A DNA stretch of 54,408 nt, taken from an uncultured Fusobacterium sp. (GTDB lineage Bacteria > Fusobacteriota > Fusobacteriia > Fusobacteriales > Fusobacteriaceae). The notes beneath the pieces are model-generated. The model was not told where the DNA came from, did no database searches, and was given only the letters and a program-made list of their open reading frames with translations. A program made the position numbers and the translations under genes. Shown piece by piece: positions 14,910 to 23,426 of the stretch. The DNA is taken from positions 1 to 54,408 of the forward strand of contig UQJY01000011.1 in assembly GCA_900541465.1 (NCBI GenBank). Direction: 5' to 3'. Every line of letters begins with the position of its first letter. Position 1 is the first letter of the stretch.

Positions 14910-17327
14910 TTATTCTTCGCTTTCTTCCTCATCTTTTATATTTTCTTTAAACATATTTAAAGTAATCTTTATTGTCGTTCCTTCGCTTTCCTGAGAGTTA
15001 AATTTAATTACACCATGGCAGTCTTTTATTACTCTCATTGCAAGAGGAATTCCAAGTCCCGGAGCATCATCTTTATAAGTTACGAAAGGCTCTTGAATTG
15101 TTTTAAGTCTCTCTTCGCTCATTCCGACTCCGTTATCTTTAATATCAATTTTTATTTTATTTGCATGTTTGTCTCTTATAACAATAACATTTATTTTTCT
15201 TGGAAGATTTTTTCCAGCCATTACAGCATCATAAGAATTTTTTAATAGTTCAATAAATGCTTTTTTAAGACGTTTGTTGTCTCCGAAAACATCCCCTGTA
15301 TAACTTATAAAAGATGAAATTATAATATCTTTATCTCTTCCTTCTGTTACAAGAAATTCTTTAAATTCTTCTATAACTTCAGCCATGAGATGTTCTATAT
15401 TAACTCTTTCAAGTTTATTTTTATTCTGGCTTGAATATTCTATAAGAATTTTATTGCTCTTTCTCAATTTTCGTATCTGACTTTCAAGCTCTTGTATTGT
15501 TTCAGAAATATTTTCATTTTCTTGATTTTTTGTTTTTTCTAAAATATCAAGAAGTTTGTCAAGAGCTGCCTGTCTTGTATTTAAAAATCTTTCAGAAATT
15601 TTACTTATTGTTGTGTTTCTTTCAACTTCTATTCTGTCTTCTTCATTTATTTTACTCTTAAGTTTAACTGAAATATTCATAAGAAGAAGTCTTAAAAGCT
15701 CAATATCTTCCTCTGTTATTTCTTTATTTTTTGTAAAATAATCACAGATAATTACACCAGAATAATAATCAACATTAAAAATTGGAAATACTAAGAAATT
15801 TTTAAGCCCTAGACTTTTAAATAAATCATTTCCCAAATCATATTTATATCCTTTATCATTGTAATAAATTATATCTCTGTTTTTTAATGCTCTGCTTAAT
15901 ATATTATCTTCTGAAAAAGGAATTTTTATAAGAGGAACAACATCTTTTAATTCTTTTATTTGGAAATCAAATCCGCTTTTTCTCTCTTTCAAAATGTCAT
16001 TTTTTATCTCTGCTATGTGAGAATTTATCTGAGTACATTCACCCATAAGAACATCTCTTTCACGGCTGTATCTAAAAAACATACATCTGCTGAAACCAAG
16101 CCCCATTTCAGAAGTAAAGGCTGACATTATTTTTCTTACAGTTGCTGTTACATCATCTTCTATCTGAATTCCGATAAGAAGCTGTTCTATGGTTGTAATT
16201 TTATTTAAGTTTTCTTTAAGCTGTTTGTTCTGCTGTCTTAACTTTCTTTGATTTTCCTCAAGTTTGCCAAGCATTTTTTTTATAGAAACCGCAAGAGTTT
16301 TTATTTCTCCGCTTTCTTCAAGTTTCAGATGAATATCATAGTCTCCAAGGCTTATTCTCTCTGCTGCTTCAGTAAGTTCTTTCAGAGGAAGCAGAAGTTT
16401 TCTAAACCATCTTCCGAATGTTGTTGTACATATTCCTATAAGCATAAGAACAATCACACTTATAAATATACCAACTATAAGTTTTGTTCTGAAAAGTTCT
16501 TTTCTTGATACAGCAACTCCAAAATTTCCTACATAATCATTTTTATAATCTCTTAAAGAAAGAATTGCTACATAATATGCTTCCCTCTGGATATCAAATT
16601 TTCTGTAAAAATATTTATTCTGGTCTTTTTTCAAAGTATTTAAACTTTCAAAAGAAATAAAATTATTACCGTCTTCAATAGAAAAATCTCCGTTTACATA
16701 TTCATTTCCCACAACAGAAAATATTTTATCATTATTTCCAAGTTCTATAAAACTTTTTACATATTGAAGAAAATTTAAATCCAATGGAACTGCTGCAACA
16801 ATATATTCTTTTTCAGGTTTGTTATTTGGATAAGGAATTATTACTTTAGAAAATATCTTTCCTTTTATATCAACTAAATAATTTCCCTCTTCAATCCCTC
16901 TTGAAATTCCAGAAAATTTAAAACATTCTCTAGAATCAAGAACTTCTTCCTCTCCAGCTTTACCAACTATTTTTCCTTTATCATCAATGATTGCAAGACC
17001 TATCCTGTAATAAGTTTGAAAATCTCTTCTTAAAAGCTCACTTTTTAAAAGCTGAACTGCTATATCATAATTTTTTAATCCAAATGCTCCATTCATTGCA
17101 TCTTTTCTTGAAACTTCATACAAATCTTCTCTTATTTTTGAAAGATAGTTTGTTTTTGCTTTGTCAAGAAGAGAAACTTTTTCCTTTGCTGTAGCAGCAA
17201 GTCTGGCTTCCATATCTTCAAAAGTTATGAAAGTTGTCATAAAAGCAACTGTAATAGCAGTTATTATTATTGCAATGTTATTATAAAAAATTGTTTTTAC
17301 AAGAAGAGAATCACGGTTTATTCTCAT
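14910..17327 (-). CDS. Membrane sensor protein with HAMP, GAF-like and histidine kinase-type ATPase domains, no clear H-box
   Basis: Protein of 805 residues. A membrane segment at ~12-35 and another at ~283-305 enclose an extracellular sensor region of about 245 residues of Cache type. Then come a HAMP linker (to ~360), coiled coil, a GAF-like domain (~395-560), a long coiled coil, and a C-terminal HATPase domain with N box (LLKNSYDAV), G1 (DNGVGM) and G2 (GLGIPLA). The dimerisation helix before the ATPase (ISKISERFLNTRQAAL, then DKLLDILEK) lacks the usual His-Glu-x-x-Asn-Pro box; the only nearby His is in NIEHLM, where an H-box is not expected. It may be a regulator without autophosphorylation, or may use a divergent site. 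No response regulator is adjacent. It starts one base after tex, so translation is probably coupled. Confidence 0.85.
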   Translation of the reverse strand: MRINRDSLLVKTIFYNNIAIIITAITVAFMTTFITFEDMEARLAATAKEKVSLLDKAKTNYLSKIREDLYEVSRKDAMNGAFGLKNYDIAVQLLKSELLRRDFQTYYRIGLAIIDDKGKIVGKAGEEEVLDSRECFKFSGISRGIEEGNYLVDIKGKIFSKVIIPYPNNKPEKEYIVAAVPLDLNFLQYVKSFIELGNNDKIFSVVGNEYVNGDFSIEDGNNFISFESLNTLKKDQNKYFYRKFDIQREAYYVAILSLRDYKNDYVGNFGVAVSRKELFRTKLIVGIFISVIVLMLIGICTTTFGRWFRKLLLPLKELTEAAERISLGDYDIHLKLEESGEIKTLAVSIKKMLGKLEENQRKLRQQNKQLKENLNKITTIEQLLIGIQIEDDVTATVRKIMSAFTSEMGLGFSRCMFFRYSRERDVLMGECTQINSHIAEIKNDILKERKSGFDFQIKELKDVVPLIKIPFSEDNILSRALKNRDIIYYNDKGYKYDLGNDLFKSLGLKNFLVFPIFNVDYYSGVIICDYFTKNKEITEEDIELLRLLLMNISVKLKSKINEEDRIEVERNTTISKISERFLNTRQAALDKLLDILEKTKNQENENISETIQELESQIRKLRKSNKILIEYSSQNKNKLERVNIEHLMAEVIEEFKEFLVTEGRDKDIIISSFISYTGDVFGDNKRLKKAFIELLKNSYDAVMAGKNLPRKINVIVIRDKHANKIKIDIKDNGVGMSEERLKTIQEPFVTYKDDAPGLGIPLAMRVIKDCHGVIKFNSQESEGTTIKITLNMFKENIKDEEESEE

Positions 17328-17328
17328 A

Positions 17329-19494
17329 TTACATTCCTTTCTTAGTTAAGCCCACTCTTTCCCTTTTTAAATCCACATCTTTTATTTTTACTTTTATTAT
17401 CTGTCCCACAGAAAGAACTTTGCTCGGATCGTCAATATATTTATCTGAGATTTCAGAAATATGTAAAAGAGCATCATTTTTAAGACCAATATCCACAAAT
17501 GCTCCAAATTTTACAACGTTTCTTACTGTCCCTTCAAGTTCCATTCCCTCTTTAAGATTATCAATTTTTAAAATATCAGATTTTAAAAGAGGTTTTTCAA
17601 GTTCATCTCTCGGGTCACGTCTGTCTCTTATAAGAGCTTCATAAACATCTTTTACTGTTTCTTTTCCATAACCTTTTTCATCAGCAAATCTGTTAAAATT
17701 AAATTTCTTTAATTTTTCTCTGCTTTCAGAAAGATTATTTCTGTATTCTTCCATTGAAATTCCAACTGATGAAAGAATTTCTTCACCAATATTATATGAT
17801 TCAGGGTGGATTATTGTATTGTCAAAAATATTTTCTCCGTCTTCAATGATTAAAAATCCTGCCATCTGCTCATATGCTTTTGCTCCGACACCCTTTACTT
17901 TTAAAAGCTGTTTTCTGTTTTTAAAGTTTCCATTTTCACGTCTGTATTCAACAATACTTTTTGCAGTATTTTTCTTTACACCTGAAACATGCTCAAGTAA
18001 TGCCCACGAAGCAGTGTTTACATTTATTCCTACACTGTTTACCACAGAAGCTATAACTTCATCTAAAGAACTGTCTAATTGTTTTTGGTCAACGTCGTGC
18101 TGATACATCCCAACACCTATTGATTTAGGATCGATTTTTACAAGTTCTCCAAGAGGATCTTGAATCCTTCTTCCTATTGAAATTGCTCCTCTTACTGTTA
18201 CGTCTAAATCTGGAAATTCTTCATTAGCAAGTTTTGAAGCTGAATAAACAGAAGCTCCTGCTTCATTTACAATTATATATTTTACATCTTTACTGCATTC
18301 TTTTAAAGTTTTTGCCACAAAACTTTCTGTCTCTCTTGAAGCAGTTCCGTTTCCTATTGCAATGATATCAATATCATAATCTTTTATATATTTTAAAATT
18401 TTATTTTTAGCTGTTTCAAGCTGTTTTGGTGTATTCATCTCTTCAACAAGGAAAAATACATCATTTGTTACATAAAATCCATTTTTGTTAACTACTGCAA
18501 CTTTACACCCTGTTCTGTATCCTGGGTCAAGTCCTAAAACATTTTTTTCTTTTAAAGGCGGCTGTAATAAAAGATTTTTTAAATTTTCTTTAAATACAGC
18601 TATGGCTTCTGTCTCACTTTTTTCAGTTAAAATATTTCTTACTTCTCTTTCGATTGATGGAAAAATTAATCTTTCAAAAGCATCTGATGTTATTGTTTTT
18701 AAAAATTCTAAAACAGATTTATTTGAAAATTCTCCTAAAAGAATATTATCCATTTTCTCTCTTATATTGTCTTCAACTTTTAAAGAAACAGAAAGTATAT
18801 CCTCTTTCTCTCCTCTGTTCACTGCAAGAACTCTGTGAGACGGAATAGTTTTTATAGGCTCTGAATATTCATAATAATCTGCATAAACTTTTTTCACATC
18901 AAGTTCTTCAGCTTTTTTTGTATTTTTAGAAACTACTATCCCATTTTTTAAAAGCATTTCTCTTAATTTTTCTCTGTATTCTGCTTTTTCAGAAATTCCT
19001 TGAGCGATTATAAGTTTTGCCCCCTCAACTGCTTCTTCAATAGTCGGAACTTCTTCTGTTATAAATTCTTCAGCTTTTTTCAATAAATCATCTTCTGATT
19101 TCATAAGATAAATATATTGTGCTAAAGGCTCTAGTCCTTTTTCTATTGCAATATCTGCCTTTGTTTTTCTTCTTTTTTTGTAAGGAAGATAAAGGTCTTC
19201 AACTTCTTGAAGTTTTTCAGCTTTTATTATTGCTTCTCTTAATTCTTCAGTAAGTTTTCCCTGCTCATCTATAAGAGAAATAACTTCTTCTTTTCTTTTT
19301 TCAAGATTTCTTAAATATGTTATAGATTTTAAAATATCTCCAATCTGATTTTCATCAAGATTTCCTGTGACTTCTTTTCTGTATCTTGAAATAAAAGGAA
19401 CTGTCGCCCCTTCATCTAAAAGTTTTACTGTATTTTCAACCTGAGTTAATTTTAAATTTAACTCCTTTGCTACGGCTTCAAAAAGATTATTCAT
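17329..19494 (-). CDS. tex: Tex family RNA-binding transcription accessory protein
   Basis: Protein of 721 residues, a normal length for Tex, the bacterial relative of Spt6 that binds nucleic acid and RNA polymerase. Domains in order: N-terminal helical region (VPFISRYRKEVTGNLDENQI), a YqgF/RNase H-like domain (VLGLDPGYRTGCKVAVV), helix-hairpin-helix (LLKVKGVGAKAYEQMAGFL), and a C-terminal S1 domain (GTVRNVVKFGAFVDIG, LHISEISD). A GTG at 19518 could open the frame, but TTGGAGGAATTAATG puts the ribosome site just before the ATG at 19494. The histidine kinase-like gene follows directly. A -10-like TATAAT lies upstream, with no clear -35. Confidence 0.95.
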   Translation of the reverse strand: MNNLFEAVAKELNLKLTQVENTVKLLDEGATVPFISRYRKEVTGNLDENQIGDILKSITYLRNLEKRKEEVISLIDEQGKLTEELREAIIKAEKLQEVEDLYLPYKKRRKTKADIAIEKGLEPLAQYIYLMKSEDDLLKKAEEFITEEVPTIEEAVEGAKLIIAQGISEKAEYREKLREMLLKNGIVVSKNTKKAEELDVKKVYADYYEYSEPIKTIPSHRVLAVNRGEKEDILSVSLKVEDNIREKMDNILLGEFSNKSVLEFLKTITSDAFERLIFPSIEREVRNILTEKSETEAIAVFKENLKNLLLQPPLKEKNVLGLDPGYRTGCKVAVVNKNGFYVTNDVFFLVEEMNTPKQLETAKNKILKYIKDYDIDIIAIGNGTASRETESFVAKTLKECSKDVKYIIVNEAGASVYSASKLANEEFPDLDVTVRGAISIGRRIQDPLGELVKIDPKSIGVGMYQHDVDQKQLDSSLDEVIASVVNSVGINVNTASWALLEHVSGVKKNTAKSIVEYRRENGNFKNRKQLLKVKGVGAKAYEQMAGFLIIEDGENIFDNTIIHPESYNIGEEILSSVGISMEEYRNNLSESREKLKKFNFNRFADEKGYGKETVKDVYEALIRDRRDPRDELEKPLLKSDILKIDNLKEGMELEGTVRNVVKFGAFVDIGLKNDALLHISEISDKYIDDPSKVLSVGQIIKVKIKDVDLKRERVGLTKKGM

Positions 19495-19633
19495 TAATTC
19501 CTCCAATTTTGTTTTCACATTAATTAAACCATTATATTATATCATAAATTGAGCATAATTTCTAAGAAGTTGTTACAAATATATAAAAATAAAATTTTAT
19601 TTCTAAATTAAAAAATATAACAATTTTTTTAAT

Positions 19634-19659
19634 TCAAAAAGACAGCCCGAAAGCTGTCT
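19634..19659 (-). terminator. Terminator of ileS
   Basis: On the minus strand AGACAGC and GCTGTCT pair around a 6-base loop and are followed by TTTTTGAATT. Confidence 0.85.
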
Positions 19660-19674
19660 CTTAAAATTTTATTT

Positions 19675-22600
19675 TTATTTTACTTTTACACCTAGTTTAA
19701 CTTTTTCTCCGTTTACGTTAAATTCTTGTGCAAATCCTTCAGTTGTTCCAAATACAAATTCATCTGTTAATGTATCGTTTTTGATAACAGCTGCATTTCT
19801 TTCAATGATTTCTTTTAATTTGTCGTTTCCTTCTTCGTAAAGAACAATATGGTCTGTTACATTGAAGTCTGCTTCTTTTCTCATTGATTGGATTTTACTT
19901 ATAATTTCTCTTACAAATCCTTCTTCAATTAATTCTGGAGTAAGTTTTGTATCAAGGACTACAACTATTCCTCTGTCTTCTAAAGGCATATATCCTTCAG
20001 TTTGTCCGCTTTCAATTAGAAGGTCTTCTACAGCTAAGTTTGCAACCTCTCCATCAGAAAGAGTAAGTGATAAAACTCCTGTTTCATCAAGTTGTTTTTT
20101 AGCTTTGCTTCCGTCTATTTCAGCAAGAAGAGTTCTTATTTCATTTACTTTCTTACCGTATCTTTGACCTAAAGTTTTAAGCTGAGGTTTGAATGTATAA
20201 GAAGTAAATTGTGATGTATCTTCAACAAAGTGAATTTCTTTAATATTTAATTCTTCTTTGATGATATTTTGATATAATTCTCCAACTTCGTGTCCGGCTT
20301 TTACATAAATGTTTGCAACCGGCTGTCTGTTTTTAATGTTTGCAGCATTTCTTGCAGCTCTTCCAAGTGTAACAACTTGTAAAACTTCGTCCATATCTGC
20401 TTCTAAATCTCTATCGATTGCTGTTTCATCAACAACAGGGAAATCACAAAGGTGAATACTTTCAGGAGCATTTGCATCAACGCTTCTTACCAGGTTTTGA
20501 TAAATTTCTTCTGTCATAAATGGAATCATTGGAGCAGCTGTCTTAGCAATTGTGATAAGAGCTGTGTATAATGTCATATATGCAGTGATTTTATCTTCTG
20601 TCATATCAGTTACCCAGAAACGTTCTCTGCTTCTTCTTACATACCAGTTACTTAATTCATCAACAAAGTCTTGAAGTAATCTTGCTGCTTCAAGAAGTTT
20701 GTAATCAGAAAGATTTTCGTCTACACCTTTAACAACTGTATTTAGTTTTGACATAAGCCATTTATCCATAACAGTCATTTTTTCTTTATCTAGTGTATAT
20801 TTTGTTGGATCGAACTGATCTATCTCAGCATAAAGAACATAGAATGCATAAGTGTTCCATAATGTTGACATGAATTTTCTTTGTCCTTCAAGAACTGCTT
20901 TTCCATGGAATCTGTTAGGAAGCCAAGGAGCTGAGTTTATATAGAAGTACCAACGAATTGCATCTGCTCCATAAGTTGCTAATGCATCAAATGGATCTAC
21001 TGCATTTCCTTTAGATTTAGACATTTTTTGTCCGTTTTCATCTTGAACGTGTCCAAGAACTATAACGTTTTTATATGGTGCTTCATTAAAAATTAATGTA
21101 GAAACTGCAAGAAGTGAGTAGAACCAACCTCTTGTCTGGTCAACTGCTTCTGAAATGAAGTCAGCTGGGAATTGTTTCTTGAATAAATCTTCATTTTCAA
21201 ATGGATAGTGGTGTTGAGCAAAAGGCATTGAACCTGAGTCAAACCAGCAGTCAATAACTTCTTTAACTCTTGTCATTTGTTTTCCGCAGTGAGGACAAGT
21301 TATAGTTACTGCATCAATATATGGACGGTGAAGTTCAATATTTTCTGGACAGTTTGGTGACATTTTTTTAAGTTCAGTAATGCTTCCTATTGCATGTCTG
21401 TGTCCGCATTCACATTCCCATACGTTAAGTGGTGTTCCCCAATATCTGTCACGGCTAATTCCCCAGTCTTGGACATTTTCAAGCCAGTCTCCAAAACGTC
21501 CTTTACCTATTGATTTTGGAATCCAGTTGATTTTGTTGTTATTTTTGATTAGGTCTTCTTTAACAGCTGTCATTTTGATGAACCAAGATTCTCTTGCATA
21601 ATAGATAAGAGGAGTGTCACATCTCCAGCAGTGTGGATAACTGTGCTCATAGTTTGGTGCATCAAATAGAAGTCCTTTTTTATCTAAGTCGATTAAGATT
21701 TGTTTATCTGCTTTTTTACAGAAAACTCCTGCCCAGTCAGTTTCTTTTGTCATTTCTCCTTTAGCATCAACTAATTGTACGAAAGGTAAGTCATAAATTC
21801 TTCCAACATTTGCGTCATCTTCCCCGAATGCAGGAGCAATATGAACAACACCTGTACCGTCTGTAAGAGTAACATAAGTGTCACAAGTTACATACCAGCA
21901 TTTTTTATCAGGGTTTACAAATCTGAATAATGGTTCATATTCTTTATATTCTAATTCTTTTCCTGTAAATCTTTCAAGAATTTCAAAGTTTTCTTTTAAT
22001 ACAGTTTCTACAAGAGCTTCTGCCATGTAGTAAGTATATTCTCCATGTTTAACTTTTACATAAGTTTCTTTAGGGTTTACACAAAGTGCAACGTTTGATG
22101 GAAGTGTCCATGGAGTAGTTGTCCATGCTAAGATATAAGCATCTTCATCTTTAACTTTAAATCTTACGATTGCAGATTTTTCTTTAACATCTTTATATCC
22201 TTGAGCAACTTCGTGGCTTGATAAAGGTGTTCCGCATCTTGGGCAGTAAGGAACAATTTTAAATCCTTTGTAAAGTAATCCTTTTTCCCAGATTTTCTTT
22301 AAAGCCCACCATTCAGATTCTATAAAGTTGTTATCATAAGTAACATATGGGTTTTCCATGTCAGCCCAGAAACCAACAGTTTTAGAGAAGTCTTCCCACA
22401 TTCCTTTATATTTCCAAACGCTTTTTTTACATTCTTCAATGAATGGTTGTAATCCATAAGTTTCTATCTGCTCTTTTCCGTTAATTCCTAAAAGTTTTTC
22501 AACTTCAAGTTCAACAGGAAGTCCATGAGTATCCCAACCTGCTTTTCTTGGAACATCGTACCCTTTCATTGTTCTGTATCTTGGAACCATATCTTTTATA

Positions 22601-22788
22601 ACACGAGTAAGAACGTGTCCGATATGCGGTTTACCATTTGCTGTAGGTGGTCCGTCATAGAAAGTGTAAGTTTTGTCTCCTTTTCTTAATTCAAGACTTT
22701 TTTCAAAAATTTTATTTTCTTCCCAGAATTTTTCGATTTCTTTTTCTCTCTCTACGAAATTTAGACTGGTAGATACTTTTTTGTACAT
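19675..22788 (-). CDS. ileS: Isoleucyl-tRNA synthetase, long (type 2, eukaryote-like) form
   Basis: Class I synthetase of 1037 residues that charges tRNA-Ile. Signature HIGH appears as PHIGHVL after YDGPPTANGK, and KMSKS as QKMSKSKGN. The editing domain has WTTTPWTLPSN. Zinc-type cysteines are seen in PYCPRCGTPL, ECECGHRHA and CPHCGK. Length above 1000 and opening residues place it with type 2 IleS, which as a class is much less sensitive to mupirocin than the ~930-residue type 1 enzyme. It has its own promoter, a leader peptide with six Ile codons, and a leader terminator (22842-22870), which together suggest control by attenuation. GAGGAGG precedes the ATG, and a terminator follows at 19634. 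It is monocistronic. Confidence 0.97.
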   Translation of the reverse strand: MYKKVSTSLNFVEREKEIEKFWEENKIFEKSLELRKGDKTYTFYDGPPTANGKPHIGHVLTRVIKDMVPRYRTMKGYDVPRKAGWDTHGLPVELEVEKLLGINGKEQIETYGLQPFIEECKKSVWKYKGMWEDFSKTVGFWADMENPYVTYDNNFIESEWWALKKIWEKGLLYKGFKIVPYCPRCGTPLSSHEVAQGYKDVKEKSAIVRFKVKDEDAYILAWTTTPWTLPSNVALCVNPKETYVKVKHGEYTYYMAEALVETVLKENFEILERFTGKELEYKEYEPLFRFVNPDKKCWYVTCDTYVTLTDGTGVVHIAPAFGEDDANVGRIYDLPFVQLVDAKGEMTKETDWAGVFCKKADKQILIDLDKKGLLFDAPNYEHSYPHCWRCDTPLIYYARESWFIKMTAVKEDLIKNNNKINWIPKSIGKGRFGDWLENVQDWGISRDRYWGTPLNVWECECGHRHAIGSITELKKMSPNCPENIELHRPYIDAVTITCPHCGKQMTRVKEVIDCWFDSGSMPFAQHHYPFENEDLFKKQFPADFISEAVDQTRGWFYSLLAVSTLIFNEAPYKNVIVLGHVQDENGQKMSKSKGNAVDPFDALATYGADAIRWYFYINSAPWLPNRFHGKAVLEGQRKFMSTLWNTYAFYVLYAEIDQFDPTKYTLDKEKMTVMDKWLMSKLNTVVKGVDENLSDYKLLEAARLLQDFVDELSNWYVRRSRERFWVTDMTEDKITAYMTLYTALITIAKTAAPMIPFMTEEIYQNLVRSVDANAPESIHLCDFPVVDETAIDRDLEADMDEVLQVVTLGRAARNAANIKNRQPVANIYVKAGHEVGELYQNIIKEELNIKEIHFVEDTSQFTSYTFKPQLKTLGQRYGKKVNEIRTLLAEIDGSKAKKQLDETGVLSLTLSDGEVANLAVEDLLIESGQTEGYMPLEDRGIVVVLDTKLTPELIEEGFVREIISKIQSMRKEADFNVTDHIVLYEEGNDKLKEIIERNAAVIKNDTLTDEFVFGTTEGFAQEFNVNGEKVKLGVKVK

Positions 22789-22841
22789 AAAAACCTCCTC
22801 ATAAAAGTTTATATCATTTATATTTTTTTATTAACAGATAA

Positions 22842-22870
22842 ATAAAAAAGGCAACCATGCAGGTTGCCTT
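22842..22870 (-). terminator. Leader terminator (attenuator) upstream of ileS
   Basis: On the minus strand AAGGCAACC (22870-22862) pairs perfectly with GGTTGCCTT (22856-22848) around a 5-base loop and is followed by TTTTTTATTT. It lies 54 bases before the ileS start and 78 bases after the leader peptide stop, so it can abort ileS transcription. Confidence 0.85.
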
Positions 22871-22922
22871 AATCTTTACAAAATAATTTATATTCAGGAA
22901 GAATAATTATTTACAACGCCAC

Positions 22923-22971
22923 ATAATAACATCTATAATATTGTCGTCTAACGTATTATTGATGATATTAT
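22923..22971 (-). promoter_or_regulatory. Hairpin enclosing the ileS leader peptide codons
   Basis: Minus-strand ATAATATCATCAATAATA (22971-22954) pairs with TATTATAGATGTTATTAT (22940-22923) at 16 of 18 positions around a 13-base loop. The 5' arm is codons Ile-Ile-Ser-Ser-Ile-Ile of the leader peptide, and the stop codon is in the loop. A ribosome stalled on AUA codons would open it. Further down, AAATAATT / AATTATTT and GTTG / CAAC (the latter from the terminator's 5' arm) offer a candidate antiterminator. Confidence 0.65.
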
Positions 22972-22995
22972 TATTATAGTGTTCGTGAAATTCAT
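22948..22995 (-). CDS. ileS leader peptide (Ile-rich, 15 residues)
   Basis: A 15-codon frame reads MNFTNTIIIISSIIR and stops at TAG. Six codons are Ile, all AUA, four of them consecutive. The ribosome site GGGGAG lies six bases before the ATG. A promoter sits just upstream (23028-23056), a hairpin built on the Ile codons follows, and an intrinsic terminator lies between it and ileS. This is the arrangement of amino-acid leader peptides such as those of biosynthetic operons and E. coli pheST: low charged tRNA-Ile stalls the ribosome, and the terminator is avoided. The model is inferred. The frame, codons and structures are seen directly. Confidence 0.75.
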   Translation of the reverse strand: MNFTNTIIIISSIIR

Positions 22996-23027
22996 TTTTA
23001 TCTCCCCTTGTTCTTGTGCTAAATACA

Positions 23028-23056
23028 ATATACCATATATCACATATAAAAGTAAA
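23028..23056 (-). promoter_or_regulatory. Promoter of the ileS leader
   Basis: Minus strand TTTACT (23056-23051), 17 bases, TATATT (23033-23028). Expected transcription start is near 23021, giving a leader of about 230 bases. Confidence 0.65.
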
Positions 23057-23095
23057 TATATAAATTATTTTAATCTAATAGTTTTTTAATTTTTA

Positions 23096-23359
23096 TTATT
23101 TTCTTTTAGATTCTTCGAATTTAGCCCAAACTCCAGCTTTAGTTAAAAGAGATTTAACTGTTCTTGTTGGTTGTGCTCCGTTTTGTAAGAAAGTTAAGAT
23201 TTCTTCTTCTTTTAAAGTTACTTTAGAATCTTCTAATGGATAGTAGTTTCCTAAGTATGCTACTGCATTTCCTTCTCTTTTAGTAGTAGATTCCATTGCT
23301 GCAATTCTGTATACTGGGTTTTTTTTGCTTCCTAATCTTGTTAATCTTAATTTTAACAT
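23096..23359 (-). CDS. rpsP: 30S ribosomal protein bS16
   Basis: Small ribosomal subunit protein of 87 residues, the usual length. It opens with MLKLRLTRLGSKKNPVYRIA and contains IEYLGNYYP-type sequence (VAYLGNYYPLEDSKV) and the C-terminal LLTKAGVWAKF. It lies 67 bases after ffh on the same strand, the common ffh-rpsP order; the rimM-trmD genes that often follow are not here. The region after its stop carries the promoter and leader of ileS. Confidence 0.98.
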   Translation of the reverse strand: MLKLRLTRLGSKKNPVYRIAAMESTTKREGNAVAYLGNYYPLEDSKVTLKEEEILTFLQNGAQPTRTVKSLLTKAGVWAKFEESKRK

Positions 23360-23426
23360 TAAAAATCACTCCTTTTATATTCTTTTTTAATTTTATTTTA
23401 AATTTATTTTTTAAACTTTATTTATT

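Noticed and set aside
13500..19674. A T-box riboswitch upstream of glyQS or ileS
   Set aside because: No specifier-type stem or T-box sequence (UGGN-type bulge before a terminator) was found. The ileS leader instead carries a coding frame, and glyQ lies 11 bases after lspA.
22948..22995. The ileS leader frame as chance AT-rich sequence
   Set aside because: Considered because ATA repeats are common in AT-rich DNA. Retained because ribosome site, frame, hairpin register, terminator and downstream gene all agree.
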